A stretch of 64,000 bases of DNA, from positions 67,364,100 through 67,428,099 of the forward strand of contig NW_026262712.1 of assembly GCF_021869535.1 (NCBI RefSeq). The letters run 5' to 3'. The position numbers and the translations under genes are program-made. Under the pieces are notes generated by a model. That model made no database searches, was not told the DNA's origin, and saw only the letters and a program-made list of their open reading frames with translations. Below are positions 27,401 through 41,583 of the stretch, in pieces. The stretch is from Mytilus californianus. Taxonomy: Eukaryota > Mollusca > Bivalvia > Mytilida > Mytilidae. Position 1 is the first letter of the stretch. Each line of letters opens with the position of its first letter.

Positions 27401-30400
27401 ATATACATAAATTCAACAGAAACTATCAAAGATATGCTATTCACACTCAATTCTCTCAATAAAGGGGGAGGGGGCATTAACATTACGATATGATATACGA
27501 CCGTTAACAACAACGTACCTTGACGTGGGACACACACACATTTAAGAAAATGTAAATGGGCTATTATACTTAAGATTCATTTTATATATCTAACACCCCC
27601 CTTTTATCGTACAACATTCCTAGGAAAGAAAAGAGGACAAGATACAGCTAAGATTTAAATCTGTCGCCTCCACGTACGTACGGGTTTCACTCCGTCCCGT
27701 CGAGGGCTATGTTCCCAACAGACCTAGCCAGTAGTTACTAGACTGCGGGTTGATAACAACACATGCAGTGCAAACTTATATGTACAAATTATTCAATGAA
27801 AAAGGTGCAATATATCAATGTTTTGCAAAATTTGTGTTTGTTATCACGAAAAAGCCATGATAAAGACTCATTTTCTGATTGAGTCGATGTTTAAAATTTT
27901 TTGGGACAATTAAATTTTAACCTGTGCAGATCACAACTTCGAAATAGACGAAAAATGACAAAAACCTACAAACGTATATAATACGTATATAACTATCCAG
28001 ATTTTTGCCAATACCTTCTCTGAGGAAATTTTGCAGATTGTGTACTATATAAGGATTTCAAACCCTATACATCGTATGCTTACCTCTGAAAGACGGAGCT
28101 TGTTTTGTTACGTATTATGTCTGGAAAACGATTTTTTTGTGTGTTTTTTGTTTTACTTTTGCTTTTTGCATTGTTTTGGTATTATTTTTTTTTAGAAAAG
28201 GGGGATGCCTTGAAACAGATTTTTTAAATGATAAACATCAGCTATAAAATACGAAATACTTTCAATGTTTAGTAAATAGGCAACAACTTTTTGACACATG
28301 AAACATTCATAAGAGTAAAAGGAGATGCAAGGCATACATCAATAAAACAGCTAGCCAACAACACAAAACTGAACGGTATGAAATTTGCTGTTTTTTTATT
28401 TGATAAGATTCTCATTTAAAATATACACCACTCTTCACGTGCAAGGGATGGAGTTTCAAAAAGAGTCTGACTATTGTTGATATGAAAAAAGAAATAATCA
28501 AGAAAGAAGGAGATTTTTTTATCTGTTTGGTCATTTTCCTCATCGTTTAGTTTTTGCTTATTTGTATATGTCTCCAGAAAATGAGTAAGACTTACGTAGA
28601 GCTTCGCTACTTTCCCAAAATTGTGTGTGCCTTAATTCCTTTGTTTTTCGCTTAACACCAAGAAGGTATATAATTCGGACCCGGTCACAGAGAACATACA
28701 AAAAAGTAGTACATATGTTAAACAAAATAGTTCCTACGCGTAGCTGTAACTTTGTCCAAAAGTAAAAGAAAATTGGTAATTAATTGATATCAAATGAAAG
28801 GCTCTACGTCTTAGGATCACGATAGAACCCTTGATGGAAGTTTCCCATAAATAATAAAATAGATATATGAAATTATGATGGGGTACATGTTTGCCCTGTT
28901 GCCCAGATCGGAAGTACCTGTTTTTATACTATCCAACTTTCGGGAACCAGTGAGATCTATTATGTAATATGTTGATTTTTTAAGCACAGTCAAGTCGGGA
29001 TCAGATAAATTTGCTATGAAATAACTGCCGCTTTATTCTAACTTAAGACGAAATAGCTATAAATGCTTAAAATTGCATAGTGGTTTTATTCCTGAAAACA
29101 ATTTTTGAAGCAAGTGCGTGTCTGCGTATCTATAGAATTCTGATTTTCTTCACTCAGAAAAATACAAAAAAAAAAAGCAAATGTTTAAGTAGACTTGAGG
29201 TGAATTTCTGACACAATGGCTTTAATATGCATGGAATATATATTTGCCACTGGACGTTAAGTAGAAAACAATCAAATCAATCCATTATACTTGATACAAA
29301 GAAAAACTGGCAGTGCTTGTTTTTGTCAGCCTTCGGTGCACTCGGAAAATTAAGTGCTGCATGAATAAAAAGAGATGTGAGGTAAACGTCAATGAGACAG
29401 CAACCCAACTACAGAAATAACCAAAAGACATTTAGAGGGAGACGTGTAATCTTCAACAATAGACAGGTGTCCTAACAATATGTCACATAAGTGCTATCAG
29501 ATTCATATTTTTTTCAGCCAACAGTATACACGTAATATTAAGTGCGAAACAGAAGGAGAATCAGACGTGGTTTATACGTCAATTGAACAGCAGCCAAACG
29601 ACAGAAATAAAAAAAAAAAATTTGATGCAGACATTAAGTCTACGACAAATAGACAGGTGATTACACATTGTTGATATGTCTCGCTCTAAACTATCTCGAT
29701 TCCATAAAAGATATACATAAATTCAACAGAAACTATCAAAGATATGCTATTCACACTCAATTCTCTCAATAAAGGGGGAGGGGGCATTAACATTACGATA
29801 TGATATACGACCGTTAACAACAACGTACCTTGACGTGGGACACACACACATTTAAGAAAATGTAAATGGGCTATTATACTTAAGATTCATTTTATATATC
29901 TAACACCCCCCTTTTATCGTACAACATTCCTAGGAAAGAAAAGAGGACAAGATACAGCTAAGATTTAAATCTGTCGCCTCCACGTACGTACGGGTTTCAC
30001 TCCGTCCCGTCGAGGGCTATGTTCCCAACAGACCTAGCCAGTAGTTACTAGACTGCGGGTTGATAACAACACATGCAGTGCAAACTTATATGTACAAATT
30101 ATTCAATGAAAAAGGTGCAATATATCAATGTTTTGCAAAATTTGTGTTTGTTATCACGAAAAAGCCATGATAAAGACTCATTTTCTGATTGAGTCGATTT
30201 TTAAAATTTTTTGGGACAATTAAATTTTAACCTGTGCAGATCACAACTTCGAAATAGACGAAAAATGACAAAAACCTACAAACGTATATAATACGTATAT
30301 AACTATCCAGATTTTTGCCAATACCTTCTCTGAGGAAATTTTGCAGATTGTGTACTATATAAGGATTTCAAACCCTATACATCGTATGCTTACCTCTGAA

Positions 30401-32339
30401 AGACGGAGCTTGTTTTGTTACGTATTATGTCTGGAAAACGATTTTTTTGTGTGTTTTTTGTTTTACTTTTGCTTTTTGCATTGTTTTGGTATTATTTTTT
30501 TTTAGAAAAGGGGGATGCCTTGAAACAGATTTTTTAAATGATAAACATCAGCTATAAAATACGAAATACTTTCAATGTTTAGTAAATAGGCAACAACTTT
30601 TTGACACATGAAACATTCATAAGAGTAAAAGGAGATGCAAGGCATACATCAATAAAACAGCTAGCCAACAACACAAAACTGAACGGTATGAAATTTGCTG
30701 TTTTTTTATTTGATAAGATTCTCATTTAAAATATACACCACTCTTCACGTGCAAGGGATGGAGTTTCAAAAAGAGTCTGACTATTGTTGATATGAAAAAA
30801 GAAATAATCAAGAAAGAAGGAGATTTTTTTATCTGTTTGGTCATTTTCCTCATCGTTTAGTTTTTGCTTATTTGTATATGTCTCCAGAAAATGAGTAAGA
30901 CTTACGTAGAGCTTCGCTACTTTCCCAAAATTGTGTGTGCCTTAATTCCTTTGTTTTTCGCTTAACACCAAGAAGGTATATAATTCGGACCCGGTCACAG
31001 AGAACATACAAAAAAGTAGTACATATGTTAAACAAAATAGTTCCTACGCGTAGCTGTAACTTTGTCCAAAAGTAAAAGAAAATTGGTAATTAATTGATAT
31101 CAAATGAAAGGCTCTACGTCTTAGGATCACGATAGAACCCTTGATGGAAGTTTCCCATAAATAATAAAATAGATATATGAAATTATGATGGGGTACATGT
31201 TTGCCCTGTTGCCCAGATCGGAAGTACCTGTTTTTATACTATCCAACTTTCGGGAACCAGTGAGATCTATTATGTAATATGTTGATTTTTTAAGCACAGT
31301 CAAGTCGGGATCAGATAAATTTGCTATGAAATAACTGCCGCTTTATTCTAACTTAAGACGAAATAGCTATAAATGCTTAAAATTGCATAGTGGTTTTATT
31401 CCTGAAAACAATTTTTGAAGCAAGTGCGTGTCTGCGTATCTATAGAATTCTGATTTTCTTCACTCAGAAAAATACAAAAAAAAAAAGCAAATGTTTAAGT
31501 AGACTTGAGGTGAATTTCTGACACAATGGCTTTAATATGCATGGAATATATATTTGCCACTGGACGTTAAGTAGAAAACAATCAAATCAATCCATTATAC
31601 TTGATACAAAGAAAAACTGGCAGTGCTTGTTTTTGTCAGCCTTCGGTGCACTCGGAAAATTAAGTGCTGCATGAATAAAAAGAGATGTGAGGTAAACGTC
31701 AATGAGACAGCAACCCAACTACAGAAATAACCAAAAGACATTTAGAGGGAGACGTGTAATCTTCAACAATAGACAGGTGTCCTAACAATATGTCACATAA
31801 GTGCTATCAGATTCATATTTTTTTCAGCCAACAGTATACACGTAATATTAAGTGCGAAACAGAAGGAGAATCAGACGTGGTTTATACGTCAATTGAACAG
31901 CAGCCAAACGACAGAAATAAAAAAAAAAATTTGATGCAGACATTAAGTCTACGACAAATAGACAGGTGATTACACATTGTTGATATGTCTCGCTCTAAAC
32001 TATCTCGATTCCATAAAAGATATACATAAATTCAACAGAAACTATCAAAGATATGCTATTCACACTCAATTCTCTCAATAAAGGGGGAGGGGGCATTAAC
32101 ATTACGATATGATATACGACCGTTAACAACAACGTACCTTGACGTGGGACACACACACATTTAAGAAAATGTAAATGGGCTATTATACTTAAGATTCATT
32201 TTATATATCTAACACCCCCCTTTTATCGTACAACATTCCTAGGAAAGAAAAGAGGACAAGATACAGCTAAGATTTAAATCTGTCGCCTCCACGTACGTAC
32301 GGGTTTCACTCCGTCCCGTCGAGGGCTATGTTCCCAACA
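18484..32339 (+). repeat. Units 9-14 of the satellite
   Basis: Six standard units of 2,308-2,310 bp. Unit 9 has a private 'tttttgctaat' (near 18771; others 'ttgccaat'). Units 11, 12 and 14 read 'gagtcgattttta' (near 23263, 25573 and 30193), whereas unit 13 between them has the common 'gagtcgatgttta'. The interrupted distribution suggests a conversion event or duplication of multi-unit blocks. Nothing gene-like was seen. Confidence 0.85.
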
Positions 32340-35300
32340 GACCTAGCCAGTAGTTACTAGACTGCGGGTTGATAACAACACATGCAGTGCAAACTTATAT
32401 GTACAAATTATTCAATGAAAAAGGTGCAATATATCAATGTTTTGCAAAATTTGTGTTTGTTATCACGAAAAAGCCATGATAAAGACTCATTTTCTGATTG
32501 AGTCGATGTTTAAAATTTTTTGGGACAATTAAATTTTAACCTGTGCAGATCACAACTTCGAAATAGACGAAAAATGACAAAAACCTACAAACGTATATAA
32601 TACGTATATAACTATCCAGATTTTTGCCAATACCTTCTCTGAGGAAATTTTGCAGATTGTGTACTATATAAGGATTTCAAACCTTATACATCGTATGCTT
32701 ACCTCTGAAAGACGGAGCTTGTTTTGTTACGTATTATGTCTGGAAAACGATTTTTTTGTGTGTTTTTTGTTTTACTTTTGCTTTTTGCATTGTTTTGGTA
32801 TTATTTTTTTTTAGAAAAGGGGGATGCCTTGAAACAGATTTTTTAAATGATAAACATCAGCTATAAAATACGAAATACTTTCAATGTTTAGTAAATAGGC
32901 AACAACTTTTTGACACATGAAACATTCATAAGAGTAAAAGGAGATGCAAGGCATACATCAATAAAACAGCTAGCCAACAACACAAAACTGAACGGTATGA
33001 AATTTGCTGTTTTTTTATTTGATAAGATTCTCATTTAAAATATACACCACTCTTCACGTGCAAGGGATGGAGTTTCAAAAAGAGTCTGACTATTGTTGAT
33101 ATGAAAAAAGAAATAATCAAGAAAGAAGGAGATTTTTTTATCTGTTTGGTCATTTTCCTCATCGTTTAGTTTTTGCTTATTTGTATATGTCTCCAGAAAA
33201 TGAGTAAGACTTACGTAGAGCTTCGCTACTTTCCCAAAATTGTGTGTGCCTTAATTCCTTTGTTTTTCGCTTAACACCAAGAAGGTATATAATTCGGACC
33301 CGGTCACAGAGAACATACAAAAAAGTAGTACATATGTTAAACAAAATAGTTCCTACGCGTAGCTGTAACTTTGTCCAAAAGTAAAAGAAAATTGGTAATT
33401 AATTGATATCAAATGAAAGGCTCTACGTCTTAGGATCACGATAGAACCCTTGATGGAAGTTTCCCATAAATAATAAAATAGATATATGAAATTATGATGG
33501 GGTACATGTTTGCCCTGTTGCCCAGATCGGAAGTACCTGTTTTTATACTATCCAACTTTCGGGAACCAGTGAGATCTATTATGTAATATGTTGATTTTTT
33601 AAGCACAGTCAAGTCGGGATCAGATAAATTTGCTATGAAATAACTGCCGCTTTATTCTAACTTAAGACGAAATAGCTATAAATGCTTAAAATTGCATAGT
33701 GGTTTTATTCCTGAAAACAATTTTTGAAGCAAGTGCGTGTCTGCGTATCTATAGAATTCTGATTTTCTTCACTCAGAAAAATACAAAAAAAAAAAGCAAA
33801 TGTTTAAGTAGACTTGAGGTGAATTTCTGACACAATGGCTTTAATATGCATGGAATATATATTTGCCACTGGACGTTAAGTAGAAAACAATCAAATCAAT
33901 CCATTATACTTGATACAAAGAAAAACTGGCAGTGCTTGTTTTTGTCAGCCTTCGGTGCACTCGGAAAATTAAGTGCTGCATGAATAAAAAGAGATGTGAG
34001 GTAAACGTCAATGAGACAGCAACCCAACTACAGAAATAACCAAAAGACATTTAGAGGGAGACGTGTAATCTTCAACAATAGACAGGTGTCCTAACAATAT
34101 GTCACATAAGTGCTATCAGATTCATATTTTTTTCAGCCAACAGTATACACGTAATATTAAGTGCGAAACAGAAGGAGAATCAGACGTGGTTTATACGTCA
34201 ATTGAACAGCAGCCAAACGACAGAAATAAAAAAAAAAATTTGATGCAGACATTAAGTCTACGACAAATAGACAGGTGATTACACATTGTTGATATGTCTC
34301 GCTCTAAACTATCTCGATTCCATAAAAGATATACATAAATTCAACAGAAACTATCAAAGATATGCTATTCACACTCAATTCTCTCAATAAAGGGGGAGGG
34401 GGCATTAACATTACGATATGATATACGACCGTTAACAACAACGTACCTTGACGTGGGACACACACACATTTAAGAAAATGTAAATGGGCTATTATACTTA
34501 AGATTCATTTTATATATCTAACACCCCCCTTTTATCGTACAACATTCCTAGGAAAGAAAAGAGGACAAGATACAGCTAAGATTTAAATCTGTCGCCTCCA
34601 CGTACGTACGGGTTTCACTCCGTCCCGTCGAGGGCTATGTTCCCAACAGACCTAGCCAGTAGTTACTAGACTGCGGGTTGATAACAACACATGCAGTGCA
34701 AACTTATATGTACAAATTATTCAATGAAAAAGGTGCAATATATCAATGTTTTGCAAAATTTGTGTTTGTTATCACGAAAAAGCCATGATAAAGACTCATT
34801 TTCTGATTGAGTCGATGTTTAAAATTTTTTGGGACAATTAAATTTTAACCTGTGCAGATCACAACTTCGAAATAGACGAAAAATGACAAAAACCTACAAA
34901 CGTATATAATACGTATATAACTATCCAGATTTTTGCCAATACCTTCTCTGAGGAAATTTTGCAGATTGTGTACTATATAAGGATTTCAAACCTTATACAT
35001 CGTATGCTTACCTCTGAAAGACGGAGCTTGTTTTGTTACGTATTATGTCTGGAAAACGATTTTTTTGTGTGTTTTTTGTTTTACTTTTGCTTTTTGCATT
35101 GTTTTGGTATTATTTTTTTTTAGAAAAGGGGGATGCCTTGAAACAGATTTTTTAAATGATAAACATCAGCTATAAAATACGAAATACTTTCAATGTTTAG
35201 TAAATAGGCAACAACTTTTTGACACATGAAACATTCATAAGAGTAAAAGGAGATGCAAGGCATACATCAATAAAACAGCTAGCCAACAACACAAAACTGA

Positions 35301-38300
35301 ACGGTATGAAATTTGCTGTTTTTTTATTTGATAAGATTCTCATTTAAAATATACACCACTCTTCACGTGCAAGGGATGGAGTTTCAAAAAGAGTCTGACT
35401 ATTGTTGATATGAAAAAAGAAATAATCAAGAAAGAAGGAGATTTTTTTATCTGTTTGGTCATTTTCCTCATCGTTTAGTTTTTGCTTATTTGTATATGTC
35501 TCCAGAAAATGAGTAAGACTTACGTAGAGCTTCGCTACTTTCCCAAAATTGTGTGTGCCTTAATTCCTTTGTTTTTCGCTTAACACCAAGAAGGTATATA
35601 ATTCGGACCCGGTCACAGAGAACATACAAAAAAGTAGTACATATGTTAAACAAAATAGTTCCTACGCGTAGCTGTAACTTTGTCCAAAAGTAAAAGAAAA
35701 TTGGTAATTAATTGATATCAAATGAAAGGCTCTACGTCTTAGGATCACGATAGAACCCTTGATGGAAGTTTCCCATAAATAATAAAATAGATATATGAAA
35801 TTATGATGGGGTACATGTTTGCCCTGTTGCCCAGATCGGAAGTACCTGTTTTTATACTATCCAACTTTCGGGAACCAGTGAGATCTATTATGTAATATGT
35901 TGATTTTTTAAGCACAGTCAAGTCGGGATCAGATAAATTTGCTATGAAATAACTGCCGCTTTATTCTAACTTAAGACGAAATAGCTATAAATGCTTAAAA
36001 TTGCATAGTGGTTTTATTCCTGAAAACAATTTTTGAAGCAAGTGCGTGTCTGCGTATCTATAGAATTCTGATTTTCTTCACTCAGAAAAATACAAAAAAA
36101 AAAAGCAAATGTTTAAGTAGACTTGAGGTGAATTTCTGACACAATGGCTTTAATATGCATGGAATATATATTTGCCACTGGACGTTAAGTAGAAAACAAT
36201 CAAATCAATCCATTATACTTGATACAAAGAAAAACTGGCAGTGCTTGTTTTTGTCAGCCTTCGGTGCACTCGGAAAATTAAGTGCTGCATGAATAAAAAG
36301 AGATGTGAGGTAAACGTCAATGAGACAGCAACCCAACTACAGAAATAACCAAAAGACATTTAGAGGGAGACGTGTAATCTTCAACAATAGACAGGTGTCC
36401 TAACAATATGTCACATAAGTGCTATCAGATTCATATTTTTTTCAGCCAACAGTATACACGTAATATTAAGTGCGAAACAGAAGGAGAATCAGACGTGGTT
36501 TATACGTCAATTGAACAGCAGCCAAACGACAGAAATAAAAAAAAAAATTTGATGCAGACATTAAGTCTACGACAAATAGACAGGTGATTACACATTGTTG
36601 ATATGTCTCGCTCTAAACTATCTCGATTCCATAAAAGATATACATAAATTCAACAGAAACTATCAAAGATATGCTATTCACACTCAATTCTCTCAATAAA
36701 GGGGGAGGGGGCATTAACATTACGATATGATATACGACCGTTAACAACAACGTACCTTGACGTGGGACACACACACATTTAAGAAAATGTAAATGGGCTA
36801 TTATACTTAAGATTCATTTTATATATCTAACACCCCCCTTTTATCGTACAACATTCCTAGGAAAGAAAAGAGGACAAGATACAGCTAAGATTTAAATCTG
36901 TCGCCTCCACGTACGTACGGGTTTCACTCCGTCCCGTCGAGGGCTATGTTCCCAACAGACCTAGCCAGTAGTTACTAGACTGCGGGTTGATAACAACACA
37001 TGCAGTGCAAACTTATATGTACAAATTATTCAATGAAAAAGGTGCAATATATCAATGTTTTGCAAAATTTGTGTTTGTTATCACGAAAAAGCCATGATAA
37101 AGACTCATTTTCTGATTGAGTCGATGTTTAAAATTTTTTGGGACAATTAAATTTTAACCTGTGCAGATCACAACTTCGAAATAGACGAAAAATGACAAAA
37201 ACCTACAAACGTATATAATACGTATATAACTATCCAGATTTTTGCCAATACCTTCTCTGAGGAAATTTTGCAGATTGTGTACTATATAAGGATTTCAAAC
37301 CTTATACATCGTATGCTTACCTCTGAAAGACGGAGCTTGTTTTGTTACGTATTATGTCTGGAAAACGATTTTTTTGTGTGTTTTTTGTTTTACTTTTGCT
37401 TTTTGCATTGTTTTGGTATTATTTTTTTTTAGAAAAGGGGGATGCCTTGAAACAGATTTTTTAAATGATAAACATCAGCTATAAAATACGAAATACTTTC
37501 AATGTTTAGTAAATAGGCAACAACTTTTTGACACATGAAACATTCATAAGAGTAAAAGGAGATGCAAGGCATACATCAATAAAACAGCTAGCCAACAACA
37601 CAAAACTGAACGGTATGAAATTTGCTGTTTTTTTATTTGATAAGATTCTCATTTAAAATATACACCACTCTTCACGTGCAAGGGATGGAGTTTCAAAAAG
37701 AGTCTGACTATTGTTGATATGAAAAAAGAAATAATCAAGAAAGAAGGAGATTTTTTTATCTGTTTGGTCATTTTCCTCATCGTTTAGTTTTTGCTTATTT
37801 GTATATGTCTCCAGAAAATGAGTAAGACTTACGTAGAGCTTCGCTACTTTCCCAAAATTGTGTGTGCCTTAATTCCTTTGTTTTTCGCTTAACACCAAGA
37901 AGGTATATAATTCGGACCCGGTCACAGAGAACATACAAAAAAGTAGTACATATGTTAAACAAAATAGTTCCTACGCGTAGCTGTAACTTTGTCCAAAAGT
38001 AAAAGAAAATTGGTAATTAATTGATATCAAATGAAAGGCTCTACGTCTTAGGATCACGATAGAACCCTTGATGGAAGTTTCCCATAAATAATAAAATAGA
38101 TATATGAAATTATGATGGGGTACATGTTTGCCCTGTTGCCCAGATCGGAAGTACCTGTTTTTATACTATCCAACTTTCGGGAACCAGTGAGATCTATTAT
38201 GTAATATGTTGATTTTTTAAGCACAGTCAAGTCGGGATCAGATAAATTTGCTATGAAATAACTGCCGCTTTATTCTAACTTAAGACGAAATAGCTATAAA

Positions 38301-41300
38301 TGCTTAAAATTGCATAGTGGTTTTATTCCTGAAAACAATTTTTGAAGCCAAGTGCGTGTCTGCGTATCTATAGAATTCTGATTTTCTTCACTCAGAAAAA
38401 TACAAAAAAAAAAGCAATGTTTAAGTAGACTTGAGGTGAATTTCTGACACAATGGCTTTAATATGCATGGAATATATATTTGCCACTGGACGTTAAGTAG
38501 AAAACAATCAAATCAATCCATTATACTTGATACAAAGAAAAACTGGCAGTGCTTGTTTTTGTCAGCCTTCGGTGCACTCGGAAAATTAAGTGCTGCATGA
38601 ATAAAAGAGATGTGAGGTAAACGTCAATGAGACAGCAACCCAACTACAGAAATAACCAAAAGACATTTAGAGGGAGACGTGTAATCTTCAACATAGACAG
38701 GTGTCCTAACAATATGTCACATAAGTGCTATCAGATTCATATTTTTTTCAGCCAACAGTATACACGTAGTAATATTAAGTGCGAAACAGAAGGAGAATCA
38801 GACGTGGTTTATACGTCAATTGAACAGCAGCCAAACGACAGAAATAAAAAAAAAAATTTGATGCAGACATTAAGTCTACGACAAATAGACAGGTGATTAC
38901 ACATTGTTGATATGTCTCGCTCTAAACTATCTCGATTCCATAAAAGATATACATAAATTCAACAGAAACTATCAAAGATATGCTATTCACACTCAATTCT
39001 CTCAATAAAGGGGGAGGGGGCATTAACATTACGATATGATATACGACCGTTAACAACAACGTACCTTGACGTGGGACACACACACATTTAAGAAAATGTA
39101 AATGGGCTATTATACTTAAGATTCATTTTATATATCTAACACCCCCCTTTTATCGTACAACATTCCTAGGAAAGAAAAGAGGACAAGATACAGCTAAGAT
39201 TTAAATCTGTCGCCTCCACGTACGTACGGGTTTCACTCCGTCCCGTCGAGGGCTATGTTCCCAACAGACCTAGCCAGTAGTTACTAGACTGCGGGTTGAT
39301 AACAACACATGCAGTGCAAACTTATATGTACAAATTATTCAATGAAAAAGGTGCAATATATCAATGTTTTGCAAAATTTGTGTTTGTTATCACGAAAAAG
39401 CCATGATAAAGACTCATTTTCTGATTGAGTCGATGTTTAAAATTTTTTGGGACAATTAAATTTTAACCTGTGCAGATCACAACTTCGAAATAGACGAAAA
39501 ATGACAAAAACCTACAAACGTATATAATACGTATATAACTATCCAGATTTTTGCCAATACCTTCTCTGAGGAAATTTTGCAGATTGTGTACTATATAAGG
39601 ATTTCAAACCTTATACATCGTATGCTTACCTCTGAAAGACGGAGCTTGTTTTGTTACGTATTATGTCTGGAAAACGATTTTTTTTGTGTGTTTTTTGTTT
39701 TACTTTTGCTTTTTGCATTGTTTTGGTATTATTTTTTTTTAGAAAAGGGGGATGCCTTGAAACAGATTTTTTAAATGATAAACATCAGCTATAAAATACG
39801 AAATACTTTCAATGTTTAGTAAATAGGCAACAACTTTTTGACACATGAAACATTCATAAGAGTAAAAGGAGATGCAAGGCATACATCAATAAAACAGCTA
39901 GCCAACAACACAAAACTGAACGGTATGAAATTTGCTGTTTTTTTATTTGATAAGATTCTCATTTAAAATATACACCACTCTTCACGTGCAAGGGATGGAG
40001 TTTCAAAAAGAGTCTGACTATTGTTGATATGAAAAAAGAAATAATCAAGAAAGAAGGAGATTTTTTTATCTGTTTGGTCATTTTCCTCATCGTTTAGTTT
40101 TTGCTTATTTGTATATGTCTCCAGAAAATGAGTAAGACTTACGTAGAGCTTCGCTACTTTCCCAAAATTGTGTGTGCCTTAATTCCTTTGTTTTTCGCTT
40201 AACACCAAGAAGGTATATAATTCGGACCCGGTCACAGAGAACATACAAAAAAGTAGTACATATGTTAAACAAAATAGTTCCTACGCGTAGCTGTAACTTT
40301 GTCCAAAAGTAAAAGAAAATTGGTAATTAATTGATATCAAATGAAAGGCTCTACGTCTTAGGATCACGATAGAACCCTTGATGGAAGTTTCCCATAAATA
40401 ATAAAATAGATATATGAAATTATGATGGGGTACATGTTTGCCCTGTTGCCCAGATCGGAAGTACCTGTTTTTATACTATCCAACTTTCGGGAACCAGTGA
40501 GATCTATTATGTAATATGTTGATTTTTTAAGCACAGTCAAGTCGGGATCAGATAAATTTGCTATGAAATAACTGCCGCTTTATTCTAACTTAAGACGAAA
40601 TAGCTATAAATGCTTAAAATTGCATAGTGGTTTTATTCCTGAAAACAATTTTTGAAGCAAGTGCGTGTCTGCGTATCTATAGAATTCTGATTTTCTTCAC
40701 TCAGAAAAATACAAAAAAAAAAAAGCAAATGTTTAAGTAGACTTGAGGTGAATTTCTGACACAATGGCTTTAATATGCATGGAATATATATTTGCCACTG
40801 GACGTTAAGTAGAAAACAATCAAATCAATCCATTATACTTGATACAAAGAAAAACTGGCAGTGCTTGTTTTTGTCAGCCTTCGGTGCACTCGGAAAATTA
40901 AGTGCTGCATGAATAAAAAGAGATGTGAGGTAAACGTCAAAATGAGACAGCAACCCAACTACAGAAATAACCAAAAGACATTTAGAGGGAGACGTGTAAT
41001 CTTCAACAATAGACAGGTGTCCTAACAATATGTCACATAAGTGCTATCAGATTCATATTTTTTTCAGCCAACAGTATACACGTAATATTAAGTGCGAAAC
41101 AGAAGGAGAATCAGACGTGGTTTATACGTCAATTGAACAGCAGCCAAACGACAGAAATAAAAAAAAAAAAATTTTTGATGCAGACATTAAGTCTACGACA
41201 AATAGACAGGTGATTACACATTGTTGATATGTCTCGCTCTAAACTATCTCGATTCCATAAAAGATATACATAAATTCAACAGAAACTATCAAAGATATGC

Positions 41301-41583
41301 TATTCACACTCAATTCTCTCAATAAACGGGGAGGGGGCATTAACATTACGATATGATATACGACCGTTAACAACAACGTACCTTGACGTGGGACACACAC
41401 ACATTTAAGAAAATGTAAATGGGCTATTATACTTAAGATTCATTTTATATATCTAATACCCCCCTTTTATCGTACAACATTCCTAGGAAAGAAAAGAGGA
41501 CAAGATACAGCTAAGATTTAAATCTGTCGCCTCCACGTACGTACGGGTTTCACTCCGTCCCGTCGAGGGCTATGTTCCCAACA
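32340..41583 (+). repeat. Units 15-18: block sharing 'aaccttatac'
   Basis: All four units read 'aaccttatac' (near 32683, 34991, 37300 and 39608), where all others have 'aaccctatac'. Unit 17 has a cluster of small indels between about 38346 and 38775: an extra C, two single-A losses, an A-run change and a 3-bp gain in 'cacgtagtaat'. Unit 18 has an extra T near 39670, two extra A near 40940, 'aaacgggg' instead of 'aaaggggg' near 41326, and 'taataccccc' near 41456, making it the longest standard unit (2,317 bp). Confidence 0.85.
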
